From positions 62,001 through 126,000 of the forward strand of contig NZ_SNWD01000003.1 in NCBI RefSeq assembly GCF_004361835.1: a stretch of DNA of 64,000 nucleotides, written 5' to 3'. Origin of the DNA: Stakelama pacifica. Lineage in GTDB: Bacteria > Pseudomonadota > Alphaproteobacteria > Sphingomonadales > Sphingomonadaceae. Made by a program: the position numbers and the translations under genes. Positions within the stretch are counted from its first letter, which is position 1; the number at the start of each line of letters is the position of its first letter. The notes beneath the pieces are model-generated. The model made no database searches, had not been told where the DNA came from, and was given only the letters and a program-made list of their open reading frames with translations. Positions 30,172 through 39,462 of this stretch are shown here, one piece after another.

Positions 30172-32096
30172 ATCTCTACCTGGCTGCCCAGTTCGACCAC
30201 GCGGTTGGTGGGCAGGCGGAAAAACTCCATCGCGCTTTCCGCATTGCGCAACATCCATGCGAAAATCTTCTCGCGCCAGATCATCATCCCCGGCCGTTCG
30301 GCGGGCAGCAGCGTCTGACGGGCGAGGAAGAAGCTGGTGTCCATCATCTTGAACTCGGCACCGCAGCTATGCACCTGTTTCAGCGCGGCGGGAACATCGG
30401 CATCCTGCATAAAGCCGTAGCGGATCACCATGCGGTGAAACCCCTGCCCCAGATCTTCGCTATGCACGCGCTCGGCATCGACCACAAAGGGCTGGTCCAT
30501 GATCTTGACGGTCAGCAGCACGACGCGCTCATGCAGCACCTTATTGTGCTTGAGGTTATGGAGCAGCGCATGCGGAACGCCTTCGGGGGTTGAGGTCATG
30601 AAGACCGCCGTCCCGGGCACCCGTGTGGCCGAATTCGCCGCCGACTGGATGAACACTTTGATCGGCATCGCTGCTTCACGCATCCGCTCGATCATCAGCT
30701 TGCGCCCCTTGGCCCAGGTGGTCAGCAGCGTGAAGACGATGAAGCCGACCAGCAGCGGGAACCAGCCGCCATCCGGGATCTTCGTCGTATTCGCCGCAAA
30801 ATACGCGATGTCGACAATGAAGAACACGGTGAGCAGCGGCAGCGCATAGCGCTTCTTCCAGTTCCACAGCCAGAAGAGCAGCACGGTGAGCAGACAGGTG
30901 TCGATCAGCATCGCGCCGGTCACCGCAATGCCATAGGCGCTGGTGAGGTTGGACGAGGTCTGGAAGAACAGCACCAGCAGGATGACCATGACCATCAGCA
31001 GCCAGTTGATGATCGGAATATAGATCTGCCCCGCCGTCGCCGCGCTGGTGTGATCGATCCGCAGCCGCGGGATGAAGCCGAGCTGGATCGCCTGTTGCGT
31101 CACCGAAAAGGCGCCCGAAATGACGGCCTGACTGGCGATGATCGCCGCAGCGGTCGCCACCAGCACCAGCGGCAGGCGAAGCGATTCGGGCGCGAGCAGA
31201 TAGAAGGGGCTTTCCAGCGCCAGCACACCATCACGGATCAGCAAGCCGCCCTGCCCCATATAATTGCACATCAGTGCAGGGAGCACGAACCACAGCCACG
31301 AAACGCGGATCGGGTTACGGCCGAAATGGCCCATATCGGCATAAAGCGCCTCAGCGCCGGTCACCGCGAGCACGACCGAACCGAGCGCGAAAAACGCCTG
31401 CATCGGGCTGATCATGAAAAACTCGATCGCATGGTGCGGGAGCAGCGCCCAGAGCACCTGCGGCGTCTGCACGATCGAAATGATGCCGAGGATCGCGATG
31501 ATGAAGAAATAGCACATCATGATCGGGCCGAAAAAGGCGCCGACCCGCGACGTACCGCCGCGCTGGATCGAAAAGAGGAAGACGAGAATCACCACTGCGA
31601 GCGGCACGACCAGATTGCCGAACGCGGGCGCGGCGACCGCAAGGCCTTCGATCGCGCCCAGCACCGACACGGCGGGCGTAATCATGCTGTCGCCATAGAA
31701 AAGCGCGGTGGCGAACACGCCGAGCAGCACGATTCCGCGCGACCATCGCTTTTCCTTGGTCCGTCCCGACACCAAAGCGAGCAGCGCCAGACTGCCGCCC
31801 TCGCCCTTATTGTCGGCACGCATGATGATGGTGACGTATTTCAGCGTCACCACGATCATCATCGACCAGAACATCAGGCTGATAACGCCCATGATATGGG
31901 CGGTGTCGAGCGTCAGATCGTGATGGCCGGCAAAGGTTTCGCGGAACGCATAAAGCGGCGACGTGCCGATATCGCCGAACACGACCCCGATCGCCGCCAC
32001 GGCGAGCTTCCACGTCTTTTGCGTGTGCTCATGCTCCCCCGAATGGCCGGCGGGTCGATCCGCAGGCTCCAGGGGCGTGTCTTCGGTGGAAGTCAC
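30168..32096 (-). CDS. kup: KUP-family potassium transporter
   Basis: A 642-residue inner-membrane protein starting with GTG. It has a short hydrophilic N-terminus, about 12 transmembrane segments ('[17 protein letters not shown]' is the family's first signature), '[13 protein letters not shown]', '[16 protein letters not shown]' and a 190-residue cytoplasmic C-terminal domain. Kup imports K+ with protons at low external potassium. Length (about 620-650 aa) is normal. It overlaps thpR by four bases. Confidence 0.95.
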   Translation of the reverse strand: MTSTEDTPLEPADRPAGHSGEHEHTQKTWKLAVAAIGVVFGDIGTSPLYAFRETFAGHHDLTLDTAHIMGVISLMFWSMMIVVTLKYVTIIMRADNKGEGGSLALLALVSGRTKEKRWSRGIVLLGVFATALFYGDSMITPAVSVLGAIEGLAVAAPAFGNLVVPLAVVILVFLFSIQRGGTSRVGAFFGPIMMCYFFIIAILGIISIVQTPQVLWALLPHHAIEFFMISPMQAFFALGSVVLAVTGAEALYADMGHFGRNPIRVSWLWFVLPALMCNYMGQGGLLIRDGVLALESPFYLLAPESLRLPLVLVATAAAIIASQAVISGAFSVTQQAIQLGFIPRLRIDHTSAATAGQIYIPIINWLLMVMVILLVLFFQTSSNLTSAYGIAVTGAMLIDTCLLTVLLFWLWNWKKRYALPLLTVFFIVDIAYFAANTTKIPDGGWFPLLVGFIVFTLLTTWAKGRKLMIERMREAAMPIKVFIQSAANSATRVPGTAVFMTSTPEGVPHALLHNLKHNKVLHERVVLLTVKIMDQPFVVDAERVHSEDLGQGFHRMVIRYGFMQDADVPAALKQVHSCGAEFKMMDTSFFLARQTLLPAERPGMMIWREKIFAWMLRNAESAMEFFRLPTNRVVELGSQVEI

Positions 32097-32216
32097 GAGC
32101 GCTTTGTTCGCGCCGAAAGGTTAAGACAACGGGCCATGTCGACCAGCATAAACGCCTTTTCTATCTCGAAACCGCGGCGCGTTAGCACGCACCACATGCC
32201 CTCGCAATGGCACGAC

Positions 32217-32696
32217 TCAACGTATCGCGGGCGCAAGCATCGCATCCGCCTCGCTTCGCGTCTTCACGCTGCGCAGCACAAAGCTTGACGAAATGGTCAG
32301 GACATTGGGCAATCGCCCGAGATGTTCGCGGTGCAGCCGCTCATAATCGTCAAGATCGCGACATAATATTTTCAGCCGATAATCCTGCGCGCCCGATACC
32401 AGCATACATTCGACAATGCCGTCGATCTCAGCAATCGCCCGCTCGAATGCGGCAAGATCCTCATCCACCTGCGTGCCGAGCGTGATATCGACCAGCGCGG
32501 TGACATGGAACCCCAGCCGCCGCCGTCCCAGCCGGGCCGCATAGCCGCGAATGCGCCCCGACGCCTCCAGCGCCTGAATGCGGCGGGTACAGGCGCTTTG
32601 CGAAAGCCCCGCCCCGGCCGCGACATCGCTGACGCTCATCCGCGCATTTTCGGCAAGCGCCATCATGATCTTTCGGTCGATCACGTCGATCTGCAT
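32217..32696 (-). CDS. Lrp/AsnC-family transcriptional regulator
   Basis: A 159-residue protein starting MQIDVIDRKIMMALAENAR, with the AsnC-type helix-turn-helix ('MSVSDVAAGAGLSQSACTRRIQALEASGRIRGY') and a C-terminal RAM ligand domain ('LVSGAQDYRLKILCRDLDDYERL'). It is divergent from alanine dehydrogenase across 138 bp, so it probably controls ald in response to alanine or other amino acids, like AldR. The annotated start agrees with the family; longer upstream reading is an overlap with the ald gene on the other strand. Confidence 0.9.
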   Translation of the reverse strand: MQIDVIDRKIMMALAENARMSVSDVAAGAGLSQSACTRRIQALEASGRIRGYAARLGRRRLGFHVTALVDITLGTQVDEDLAAFERAIAEIDGIVECMLVSGAQDYRLKILCRDLDDYERLHREHLGRLPNVLTISSSFVLRSVKTRSEADAMLAPAIR

Positions 32697-32834
32697 ATAT
32701 TCCCCACCTTTGACCCCCGTTACAGGCAATACATGCGCCAGCCCTGCTTTCCGGGGCAAGCTTTGCAGAGATTCGCAACCGGCGCCGATGCTAGGGGTTG
32801 GAAGACAGAATATGCTTATAGAGGAGCCTTCATC

Positions 32835-33947
32835 ATGCGCGTCGGTGTGCCCAAGGAAATCAAGAGCCAGGAATATCGGGTCGGCCTGACCCCGCCCTCC
32901 GTCGCTGAACTGGTCGCGGCGGGACATGAGGTCATCATCGAAACCAATGCAGGCGGCGGTATCGATTTCGACGACAGCGATTATACTGCGGTCGGCGCGC
33001 GGATCGTGCCCGACGCGAAATCGGTCTTTGAACAGGCGGACATGATCGTGAAGGTGAAGGAGCCGCAGCCCAGCGAAATCGCGATGCTGGAACCGCGCCA
33101 CACGCTGTTCACCTATCTCCACCTCGCCGCCAGCCGCGATCTTACCGAAGGGCTGCTGAAATCGGGCGCGACCTGCATCGCCTATGAAACGGTCACCGGA
33201 CCGAAGGGCGGATTGCCGCTGCTCAAACCGATGAGCGAAGTTGCAGGCCGCATGTCGGTTCAGGTCGGCGCGCATTTCCTTGAAAAGGAACAGGGTGGTC
33301 GCGGCATCCTGCTGGGCGGCGTGCCCGGCGTCGCCCCTGCACGCGTCGCCATTCTGGGCGGCGGCACGTCGGGCGTGAACGCGGCGCAGATGGCGGTCGG
33401 CATGCGCGCCGATGTCACCATCTATGACATTTCGAACGAGCGGCTCGCCGAACTCGACATGTTCTTTTCCAGCCAGATCAAAACCGCCTATGCGTCCAAA
33501 TCGGCGATTGAAGCGGCCGTGGCGAAGGCGCATCTCGTGATCGGCGCGGTGCTCGTTCCCGGCGCGGCGGCGCCCAAGCTCGTCACGCGCGAGATGCTGA
33601 AAACGATGAAACGCGGTAGCGTGCTCGTCGATATCGCGATCGATCAGGGCGGCTGTTTCGAAACGTCGAAGCCGACGACGCATGACGACCCGGTCTATGA
33701 GATTGACGGGGTGACCCATTATTGCGTCGCCAATATGCCCGGTGCCGTCGCGCGTACCAGTGCCTTTGCGCTCAACAATGCGACGCTGCCCTTCGTACTG
33801 CGCATTGCGAATATGGGCGCGGAAAAGGCGATGCAGGCCGATCCGCACCTCGCGGCGGGGCTGAACACCTCGGGCGGCAAAATCCGTTATGAAGCGGTGG
33901 CTCAGGCGTTCGGCATGGAATACACGCCCTGGAACGGAACGAATTAA
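32835..33947 (+). CDS. ald: alanine dehydrogenase
   Basis: A 370-residue enzyme converting L-alanine, water and NAD+ to pyruvate, ammonia and NADH. It begins MRVGVPKEIKSQEYRVGLTP, carries the active-site Lys and His regions ('KVKEPQPSE', 'YLHLAA'), the Rossmann 'ILGGGTSGVNAAQMAVGM' and 'YCVANMPGAVARTSAFALNNAT'. Length matches the family. GAGGAG lies 6-10 bp before the ATG. It is divergent from the Lrp-type regulator. Confidence 0.97.
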   Translation: MRVGVPKEIKSQEYRVGLTPPSVAELVAAGHEVIIETNAGGGIDFDDSDYTAVGARIVPDAKSVFEQADMIVKVKEPQPSEIAMLEPRHTLFTYLHLAASRDLTEGLLKSGATCIAYETVTGPKGGLPLLKPMSEVAGRMSVQVGAHFLEKEQGGRGILLGGVPGVAPARVAILGGGTSGVNAAQMAVGMRADVTIYDISNERLAELDMFFSSQIKTAYASKSAIEAAVAKAHLVIGAVLVPGAAAPKLVTREMLKTMKRGSVLVDIAIDQGGCFETSKPTTHDDPVYEIDGVTHYCVANMPGAVARTSAFALNNATLPFVLRIANMGAEKAMQADPHLAAGLNTSGGKIRYEAVAQAFGMEYTPWNGTN

Positions 33948-33985
33948 GAACAGACTGCGTTGGGCATCGCGAAAGGAAACCAGCG

Positions 33986-34204
33986 ATGCCCAACCATGAA
34001 CATCCCAAAGCCGAACCCTTTTCGAACGCCGAAAAGGACCCGGAAAACTGGACCACCGGCGATGAGCCGATGACCGGGGCGCAAGCCTCCTATCTCAAGA
34101 CCCTGTGCGAGGAAGCTGGCGACCCGTTCGACGACGGGTTGAGCAAGGCGGATGCGTCGAAGCGGATCGATGCGCTTCAGGAAAAGACCGGGCGCGGCGC
34201 TTAA
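33986..34204 (+). CDS. DUF3072 family small protein
   Basis: A 72-residue hydrophilic protein with 'DPENWTTGDEPMTGAQASYLKTLCEEAGD' and 'LSKADASKRIDALQ', the DUF3072 pattern (a small SAP-like or helix-loop-helix fold). GAAAGGAAACC precedes the ATG. Its stop overlaps the ccmI-like stop on the other strand by four bases. Function unknown. Confidence 0.85.
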   Translation: MPNHEHPKAEPFSNAEKDPENWTTGDEPMTGAQASYLKTLCEEAGDPFDDGLSKADASKRIDALQEKTGRGA

Positions 34205-34848
34205 CGCCCGTCCGGCTGCGCCTCTGCCGTCGCCGCCAGATAGCGGTCGAGCAGGTTGAGGCGCAGTTTCAGCCCCGCGCAATAATCGGCGCTTTCGGGG
34301 CACAACGCGGCAGCGCGCGCCCACTGCCCTCGCGCTGCTGCGAATTGCCCTGAACGGATCAACGCCAGCCCGTAGAAAAATCGCGGGCCCGGATGGTTCG
34401 GGGCAAGCGCGATGGCGTGTTCGAATGCAAGCTGCGCCGCCGGCGATACCGTGCCCTTGTCATGATCGACATAGGCCATGCCGAGCCAGGTCCATAGCGA
34501 GGCCAGGCGCGGCTGATGGTCGACCGCCGACAACATCAGCCGGACCGCAGAATCGGTCGCGCCCTTGCGCATCAGCGCGTCCGCCGCGATGAAAATGGGG
34601 CGTTCATAGGTGATCTTGCCGAACATCGCCTCGCGCATATCGACCATTTGCTGGTCGATCTCGGCAACCTCGCTGCTCTTTTGTGCGGGCGCGCCCGGCA
34701 TGAAGGGATAGCCTTGCAGCGCATAGCCCGCTCCGCCCAGCGAGAGCGCCGACAGCACGAAGGTCCACAGGCTGCGCGATACGCCCAGCACGAAAAGCAG
34801 TGCGACCACCAGTGCCGCCACGCCGCCAAGGATCAGCCAGCCGCTCAT
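34201..34848 (-). CDS. CcmI-like TPR protein of cytochrome c maturation
   Basis: A 215-residue protein with two N-terminal membrane segments (about 4-22 and 27-44) and a periplasmic TPR region ('LASLWTWLGMAYVDHDKG', 'AQLAFEHAIALAPNHPGPRFFYGLALIRSGQFAAARGQWARAAAL' pattern). It ends the ccm cluster and overlaps ccmH by four bases. CcmI presents apocytochrome c to the heme-ligation complex. The sequence is shorter than classic CcmI, so it may be a partial or divergent form. Confidence 0.8.
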   Translation of the reverse strand: MSGWLILGGVAALVVALLFVLGVSRSLWTFVLSALSLGGAGYALQGYPFMPGAPAQKSSEVAEIDQQMVDMREAMFGKITYERPIFIAADALMRKGATDSAVRLMLSAVDHQPRLASLWTWLGMAYVDHDKGTVSPAAQLAFEHAIALAPNHPGPRFFYGLALIRSGQFAAARGQWARAAALCPESADYCAGLKLRLNLLDRYLAATAEAQPDGR

Positions 34849-35249
34849 CGCCGCCTCCGCCGAATGCTGCGCGTCGCGAGCCAAATCCCCGCCCCCAGCA
34901 GCAGGAACGGCGCGAGCCATAAGGGCGCGGTCGCCCAGCCGAGCGGCGGATCATAGGTCACATAGTCGCCATAGCGTTCGATCAGCCAGCGGCGAATATC
35001 GTCCGGCTTCTCACCCGCGGCGATTCGTTCTCGCACCAGCGCGCGCATATCGGCCGCCATATCGGCATCGCTATCGGCGATCGACTGGCCCTGACAGACA
35101 AGGCAGCGAAGCTCCTCCATCAGATCGCGCGCTTTCGCCTCCTGCGCCGGGTCGCGAAGCTGACTATAGGCATAGCGATCGCTGTCACCGGTCTGCGCCG
35201 TTGCGGGAAGCGCGGCGAGCAGCGTCAGGGGGAGGGCCAGGCGCTTCAT
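34845..35249 (-). CDS. ccmH: cytochrome c-type biogenesis protein CcmH
   Basis: A 134-residue protein with a signal sequence (MKRLALPLTLLAALPATA), the redox motif LRCLVCQ (Cys49 and Cys52), 'RERIAAGEKPDDIRRWLIERYGDYVTYDPP' and a C-terminal membrane helix. CcmH reduces the apocytochrome CXXCH cysteines for heme attachment. It overlaps ccmG and the ccmI-like gene by four bases each, so the block is one operon. Confidence 0.95.
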   Translation of the reverse strand: MKRLALPLTLLAALPATAQTGDSDRYAYSQLRDPAQEAKARDLMEELRCLVCQGQSIADSDADMAADMRALVRERIAAGEKPDDIRRWLIERYGDYVTYDPPLGWATAPLWLAPFLLLGAGIWLATRSIRRRRR

Positions 35250-35773
35250 CGCGCATCCTCCAGCGCGGCGAGAATGCCGGGTATGTCATCCTCACGGATC
35301 GGGCCGACATGCTGCTTCACGATTTTGCCCTTGCCATCGATGACAAAGGTTTCGGGCACGCCCGACGATCCCAGCGCAAGCTGCACCCGCCCCATCGGGT
35401 CGCTGCCGATCCTGGCATAGGGGTCGCCCCAGCGCTTCAGAAAGGCGCCTACGTCTTCCGGTGTGTCGCGCACCGCAACGGCGTCGATCGCGACGCCGCG
35501 CTTTGCAAGTTCGGCCAGTTCAGGGGCCTCGGCAGCGCAGGGCACGCACCAGCTGGCGAAAATATTGACGAGGCGCGGCTTGCCCTGATGGTATAGCGCA
35601 GGCTCGATCCCCGGCCTGTCCGCCAGCATCGGCTTCAGGTCGAACGCGGGCAAATCCTTACCCACCATGCGCGAAAAAACGGTACGGTCGGCGGGCCGGT
35701 GCATCTCCATCGCGACAAGCAGGACAACGCCTGCAAAGACCAGCAGCGGCACCCAGAGCAGCCAGCGCTTCAT
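35246..35773 (-). CDS. ccmG: thiol:disulfide interchange protein CcmG/DsbE
   Basis: A 175-residue membrane-anchored thioredoxin with an N-terminal helix (4-22), the active site 'ASWCVPCAAE' (Cys76, Cys79) and the CcmG-type 'SSGVPETFVIDGKGKI' loop. It supplies electrons to CcmH or apocytochrome c in the periplasm. Overlaps ccmF and ccmH by four bases. Confidence 0.95.
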   Translation of the reverse strand: MKRWLLWVPLLVFAGVVLLVAMEMHRPADRTVFSRMVGKDLPAFDLKPMLADRPGIEPALYHQGKPRLVNIFASWCVPCAAEAPELAELAKRGVAIDAVAVRDTPEDVGAFLKRWGDPYARIGSDPMGRVQLALGSSGVPETFVIDGKGKIVKQHVGPIREDDIPGILAALEDAR

Positions 35774-37707
35774 GGCAGATAGCCCATTTCGATCCGCCGC
35801 CGCCGCCTTTTGGTGCGCCATTCGCGTCCCACGCGCCCGATCAGCGCCAGCAGCCCGCCCAGCGCCATCATGCCCCCGCCCAGCCAGATCAGCGTCACCA
35901 GCGGCTTCCACCACAGGCGAAGCTGCCAGCGGCCATCGGGATTGCGCTCGCCCAGCACGGTGTAGAGCTGGCCGTCAGCGACGGTCAGGATCGCCGATTC
36001 ATTCGTCGTGGTCACGGGATCGGAGAAATAACGCTGCTGCGGGATCAGCGTCACGGTCTCGCCGCCTCGGCTGACCGTCAGCACGCCGCCGATGCCTGAC
36101 CAATTGTCGCCGACCTCCGGCCGCACGCCCGCGAAACCGACGCGATACGGGCCGACCTGCACCCCCTGCCCGATATGCAGCGCGACGAGCCGCTCGCGCG
36201 TAAAGGCGCTTTCCGACGCCATCCCTGCGACCGCCACCGCAACGCCGAGATGCGCGATGACCATGCCCCAGGTGAAGAGCGGCGTCCGGCGCAGATTGCG
36301 GCCCCACAGCGGCAAAATGCTCGCCACCGCAAGCGCCGCCGCGAGGATCAGCCCGATCAGCGGCAGAACGCTGATGCCGCGCGCAAACGGCACCAGCATC
36401 CCCAGCGCAAACAATGCCGCCGCGACCGGCGCACGCATCCGGCGCAGCAGCGCGCGGGGATCGTCGCTGCGCCAGCGCAGCAGCGGGCCGAAGGCAAGCG
36501 CTACCATCAGGATCAGCGCGACCGGCCCGATCGTCTTGTCGAAAAACGGCTTGCCCACCGACAGCTGCACGCCCATTCCCTGCGCCACCAGCGGGTAGAG
36601 CGTGCCGATCAGCACCACGCCGAGAATGACGCTGAGCAGCAGATTGTTGAGCACCAGCCCCGCCTCGCGGCTGACCGGATCGAACAACGCGCCCTGCCGG
36701 ACGCTGCCGATCCTCAGCGCGAACAACGCCAGCGCACCGCCGATATACAGTGCCAGCAGCGCGAGCAGAAAGCTTCCCCGTTCCGGATCGACGGCAAAGG
36801 CGTGCACGCTCGTCAACACCCCCGACCGAACCAGAAACGTGCCGATCATCGACATCGAAAAGGCGACCACCGCCAGCATCACCGTCCATGCGCGCAGCCC
36901 GTCGCGCGTCGCCAGCACCGTCACCGAATGGAGCAGTGCCGTCGCCGCCAGCCATGGCATCAGCGAGGCATTCTCCACCGGGTCCCAGAACCACCAGCCG
37001 CCCCAGCCAAGCTCATAATAGGCCCAATAGCTTCCCGCCGTGATGCCCAGCGTCAGGAACAGCCACGCGCCCAGCGCCCAGGGCCGCATCGCGCGGGCAA
37101 AGGCGGGGGTGACGTCGCGCATCACCAGCGCGCCGACCGCAAAGGAAAAGGCGACCGACAGGCCGACATAGCCGAAATAGAGCGTCGGCGGGTGGAAGGC
37201 GAGACCGGGGTCCTGAAGCAGTGGGTTGAGCCCCCGCCCGTCCGCAGGGGGCGGCCAGATGCGCGCGAACGGGTTCGACGACAGCAGCAAAAAGGCGAAG
37301 AACCCGATGCTGATCAGCGCCTGTGCGCCCAGGGTCGCGATCAGCGTGCGTTCGGCCAGCCGCCGTTCGAACAGCGCAATCCCCGCTCCCGACAAGCCGA
37401 GGATCGTGACCCAAAGGAGCATCGACCCTTCATGATTGCCCCATGCGCCAGCGATTTTGTAGAGCATCGGCTTGGCGACATTGCTGTTTTCGGCGACCAG
37501 CAGCACGGACAGATCGGTGCGCGCGAACAGCAGGATCAGCGCACCCATCGCAAGCGCGGTCAGAAGGCCCTGCACGATCGCCACCGGGCGAACCGCGCTT
37601 ATGATATCGGCGCGATCGAAACGCAGCCCGATGATCGCCATGGCGAGTTGCAGCAGCGCGAGCGACGCCGCCAGCCATAGCAGGACAAGGCCGGTTTCCG
37701 CGATCAT
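35770..37707 (-). CDS. ccmF: heme lyase CcmF
   Basis: A 645-residue protein with about 14-15 membrane segments and the heme-handling WWD motif 'WGGWWFWDPVENASLMPWL', with family histidines in 'FHPPTLYFGYVG' and 'HSVTVLATRDGLRAW'. It attaches heme from CcmE to apocytochrome c. Length is normal. Overlaps ccmE and ccmG by four bases. Confidence 0.96.
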   Translation of the reverse strand: MIAETGLVLLWLAASLALLQLAMAIIGLRFDRADIISAVRPVAIVQGLLTALAMGALILLFARTDLSVLLVAENSNVAKPMLYKIAGAWGNHEGSMLLWVTILGLSGAGIALFERRLAERTLIATLGAQALISIGFFAFLLLSSNPFARIWPPPADGRGLNPLLQDPGLAFHPPTLYFGYVGLSVAFSFAVGALVMRDVTPAFARAMRPWALGAWLFLTLGITAGSYWAYYELGWGGWWFWDPVENASLMPWLAATALLHSVTVLATRDGLRAWTVMLAVVAFSMSMIGTFLVRSGVLTSVHAFAVDPERGSFLLALLALYIGGALALFALRIGSVRQGALFDPVSREAGLVLNNLLLSVILGVVLIGTLYPLVAQGMGVQLSVGKPFFDKTIGPVALILMVALAFGPLLRWRSDDPRALLRRMRAPVAAALFALGMLVPFARGISVLPLIGLILAAALAVASILPLWGRNLRRTPLFTWGMVIAHLGVAVAVAGMASESAFTRERLVALHIGQGVQVGPYRVGFAGVRPEVGDNWSGIGGVLTVSRGGETVTLIPQQRYFSDPVTTTNESAILTVADGQLYTVLGERNPDGRWQLRLWWKPLVTLIWLGGGMMALGGLLALIGRVGREWRTKRRRRRIEMGYLP

Positions 37708-38150
37708 TGCGGCCGCGTCATTTCCGGTGCCATCTTCCCCGCCATTTGCGGCGGCATATAGCGCTCATCATGTTTGGCGAGCAGATTGTCGGCGGCGAAG
37801 CTGCCGTCGGGGCGGAAATGCCCTTCGGCAACCACGCCCGATCCTTCACGGAACAGGTCGGGCGCGACCCCCGTGAAGCGGACGGGCACGCTGGCTTTTC
37901 CATCGGTCACGACGAAATTCATGCTCACCCCGTCGCCCAGCCGGTGCACCGAGCCCTTCTCGACCATCCCGCCCAGCCGGACCGCGCGATCGGGCGACGG
38001 CAGGTCACCGGCAACATCGGCGGGGGCATAGAAAAACGCGGCCTCATCCTTCAACGCCGACAGCGCCAGCCCGCCCGCGCCCAGCGTGGCGAACAGCGCA
38101 AGGCATGCCAGAACCAGCCGCTGATGCTTTGGCTTCATCCGGGACGTCAT
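37704..38150 (-). CDS. ccmE: heme chaperone CcmE
   Basis: A 148-residue protein with an N-terminal anchor (about 10-32), an OB-fold ('VRLGGMVEKGSV', 'FVVTDGKASVPVRFTGVAPDLFREG') and the covalent heme site HDERY (His127, Tyr131). It carries heme from CcmC to CcmF. Overlaps ccmD and ccmF by four bases. Confidence 0.95.
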   Translation of the reverse strand: MTSRMKPKHQRLVLACLALFATLGAGGLALSALKDEAAFFYAPADVAGDLPSPDRAVRLGGMVEKGSVHRLGDGVSMNFVVTDGKASVPVRFTGVAPDLFREGSGVVAEGHFRPDGSFAADNLLAKHDERYMPPQMAGKMAPEMTRPQ

Positions 38151-38275
38151 CGACGGCGCAGCGCCTCTGCCGCACGTTCGGCGCGGCGCATCGCACGCCA
38201 GCTGACCCATGCGATCCCCGCCGCGCCAAGGCCGGTCAAAGCATAGGCCGCGCTCACGAAAGGCCAGGGATTCAT
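38147..38275 (-). CDS. ccmD: heme exporter accessory protein CcmD
   Basis: A 42-residue protein with one membrane helix ('WPFVSAAYALTGLGAAGIAW') and a basic C-terminus ('RAMRRAERAAEALRRR'), the normal CcmD form. It helps release holo-CcmE from CcmABC. The start overlaps the ccmC stop and its stop overlaps the ccmE start, which fixes the frame. Confidence 0.88.
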   Translation of the reverse strand: MNPWPFVSAAYALTGLGAAGIAWVSWRAMRRAERAAEALRRR

Positions 38276-39006
38276 ACCGCCGCCATCCGGCGCATCCGCG
38301 CCTCGACCTTCTGGCGGGCAAGCATTGCGCGCATCCGCATCAATACCAGCCCCGCGAAGAACAGCGAAAAACCGGAGAGCGTGAACCATAGCGGCCAGAG
38401 CATCGACGGAGCGATCGTCGAACCGGTCAGCCCGATGCTCTGCCCCTGATGCAGCGTATTCCACCAGATCACCGAATAGCGGATCACCGGCAGCAGGATC
38501 GTGCCCGCCACGCCGAACAGCGCGGGGATACGCCCGTCCCCGCCCCGCTCTGCATCGGCACGCGACAGCGCGATATAGGCGATATAGACGAAGAACAGCA
38601 GCAGCATCGAGGTCAGGCGCCCGTCCCATTGCCACCAGGTGCCCCAGGTCGGCCGGCCCCAGATCGATCCGGTGACGAGGCACAGGCCCGCGAACAACGC
38701 GCCCGGCGCAGCGATCGCACGCGCCGCAACTGCGGCCAGCGGATGGCGCCAGACGAGATAAGCGATGCTGGCCAGCGCCAGCGCGCTCCATCCGCCCATC
38801 CCCAGCCAGGCGCACGGGACATGAATATAGAGGATACGGACCGTCTCACCCTGAAGATAATCGGCGGGGGTGCGGGTCAGCCCCGCCCAGCACCCGAACA
38901 ACGCCAGCGCCACGCCCGCCCAGAAGCAGAGCGGGGTAAGCGGGCGCGCAAGTTTCTGAAAGCGCGCTGGATTGGCAAGGGCGTGAAATATCGGCACTGC
39001 GGCCAA
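38272..39006 (-). CDS. ccmC: heme export/transfer protein CcmC
   Basis: A 244-residue protein with six membrane segments, the WWD motif 'WGRPTWGTWWQWDGRLTS', and conserved histidines in 'LYIHVPCAWL' and 'WNTLHQGQSI'. It loads heme onto CcmE. No ATG fits; the start is TTG at 39004-39006 or GTG nine bases later. First gene of the ccmCDEFGHI run. ccmA and ccmB are not adjacent. A palindrome TTAATGGATTAA (39010-39021) lies just upstream. Confidence 0.94.
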   Translation of the reverse strand: MAAVPIFHALANPARFQKLARPLTPLCFWAGVALALFGCWAGLTRTPADYLQGETVRILYIHVPCAWLGMGGWSALALASIAYLVWRHPLAAVAARAIAAPGALFAGLCLVTGSIWGRPTWGTWWQWDGRLTSMLLLFFVYIAYIALSRADAERGGDGRIPALFGVAGTILLPVIRYSVIWWNTLHQGQSIGLTGSTIAPSMLWPLWFTLSGFSLFFAGLVLMRMRAMLARQKVEARMRRMAAV

Positions 39007-39113
39007 TCGTTAATGGATTAATCGCTGCCGTTCCACCCGTAACGCTCTCGCTATGGCGCGAGCCGCTACCTTTATGGTAGACAACGAAAAAATAACCAAG
39101 CGCAGGAGAGCAT

Positions 39114-39341
39114 ATGCACGATCGGAAAGCGCCGTTGCTGCGCCGAAAAACGGGCATCTTCCTCGCCATTCTGGCGGGAATCGCGATGGGCCTTGCCTTT
39201 GGGAATATCGCGGTCGGGATCGCCGTCGGCGTTATGTTCATCGCCGGCTTCGCCTTTACGCCGCAAAGCGAAGGCGAAATATCGTCACCGGAAATCGAAG
39301 GACTTACCCGCCAGTCCTTAACGGCAGCCCCGCGCGATTAG
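39114..39341 (+). CDS. small membrane protein with glycine-rich helix
   Basis: A 75-residue protein starting MHDRKAPLLRRKTGIFLAILAGIAMGLAFG, with a 30-residue hydrophobic glycine-rich segment ('GNIAVGIAVGVMFIAGFAF') and a polar tail. AGGAGAGC lies just before the ATG. It is divergent from ccmC across 107 bp. No family recognised. Confidence 0.65.
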   Translation: MHDRKAPLLRRKTGIFLAILAGIAMGLAFGNIAVGIAVGVMFIAGFAFTPQSEGEISSPEIEGLTRQSLTAAPRD

Positions 39342-39462
39342 AGTGATTTCGAGCGGGATGGACTCATCCGGCGACTCGGAAATAACGGAAAACAAAGAGA
39401 CAGCGAGGGCCCGTCGGTTCGATCAGAACCGGATCGGGTCTGGCGCTGCGGTGCTTACCCGA

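Noticed and set aside
31050..32288. 412-codon His/Arg/Asp-rich plus-strand frame
   Set aside because: Antisense shadow of kup; composition is that of a GC-rich antisense frame.
36175..37680. 501-codon Arg/Gln/His-rich plus-strand frame
   Set aside because: Antisense to ccmF, whose motifs and operon position are secure.
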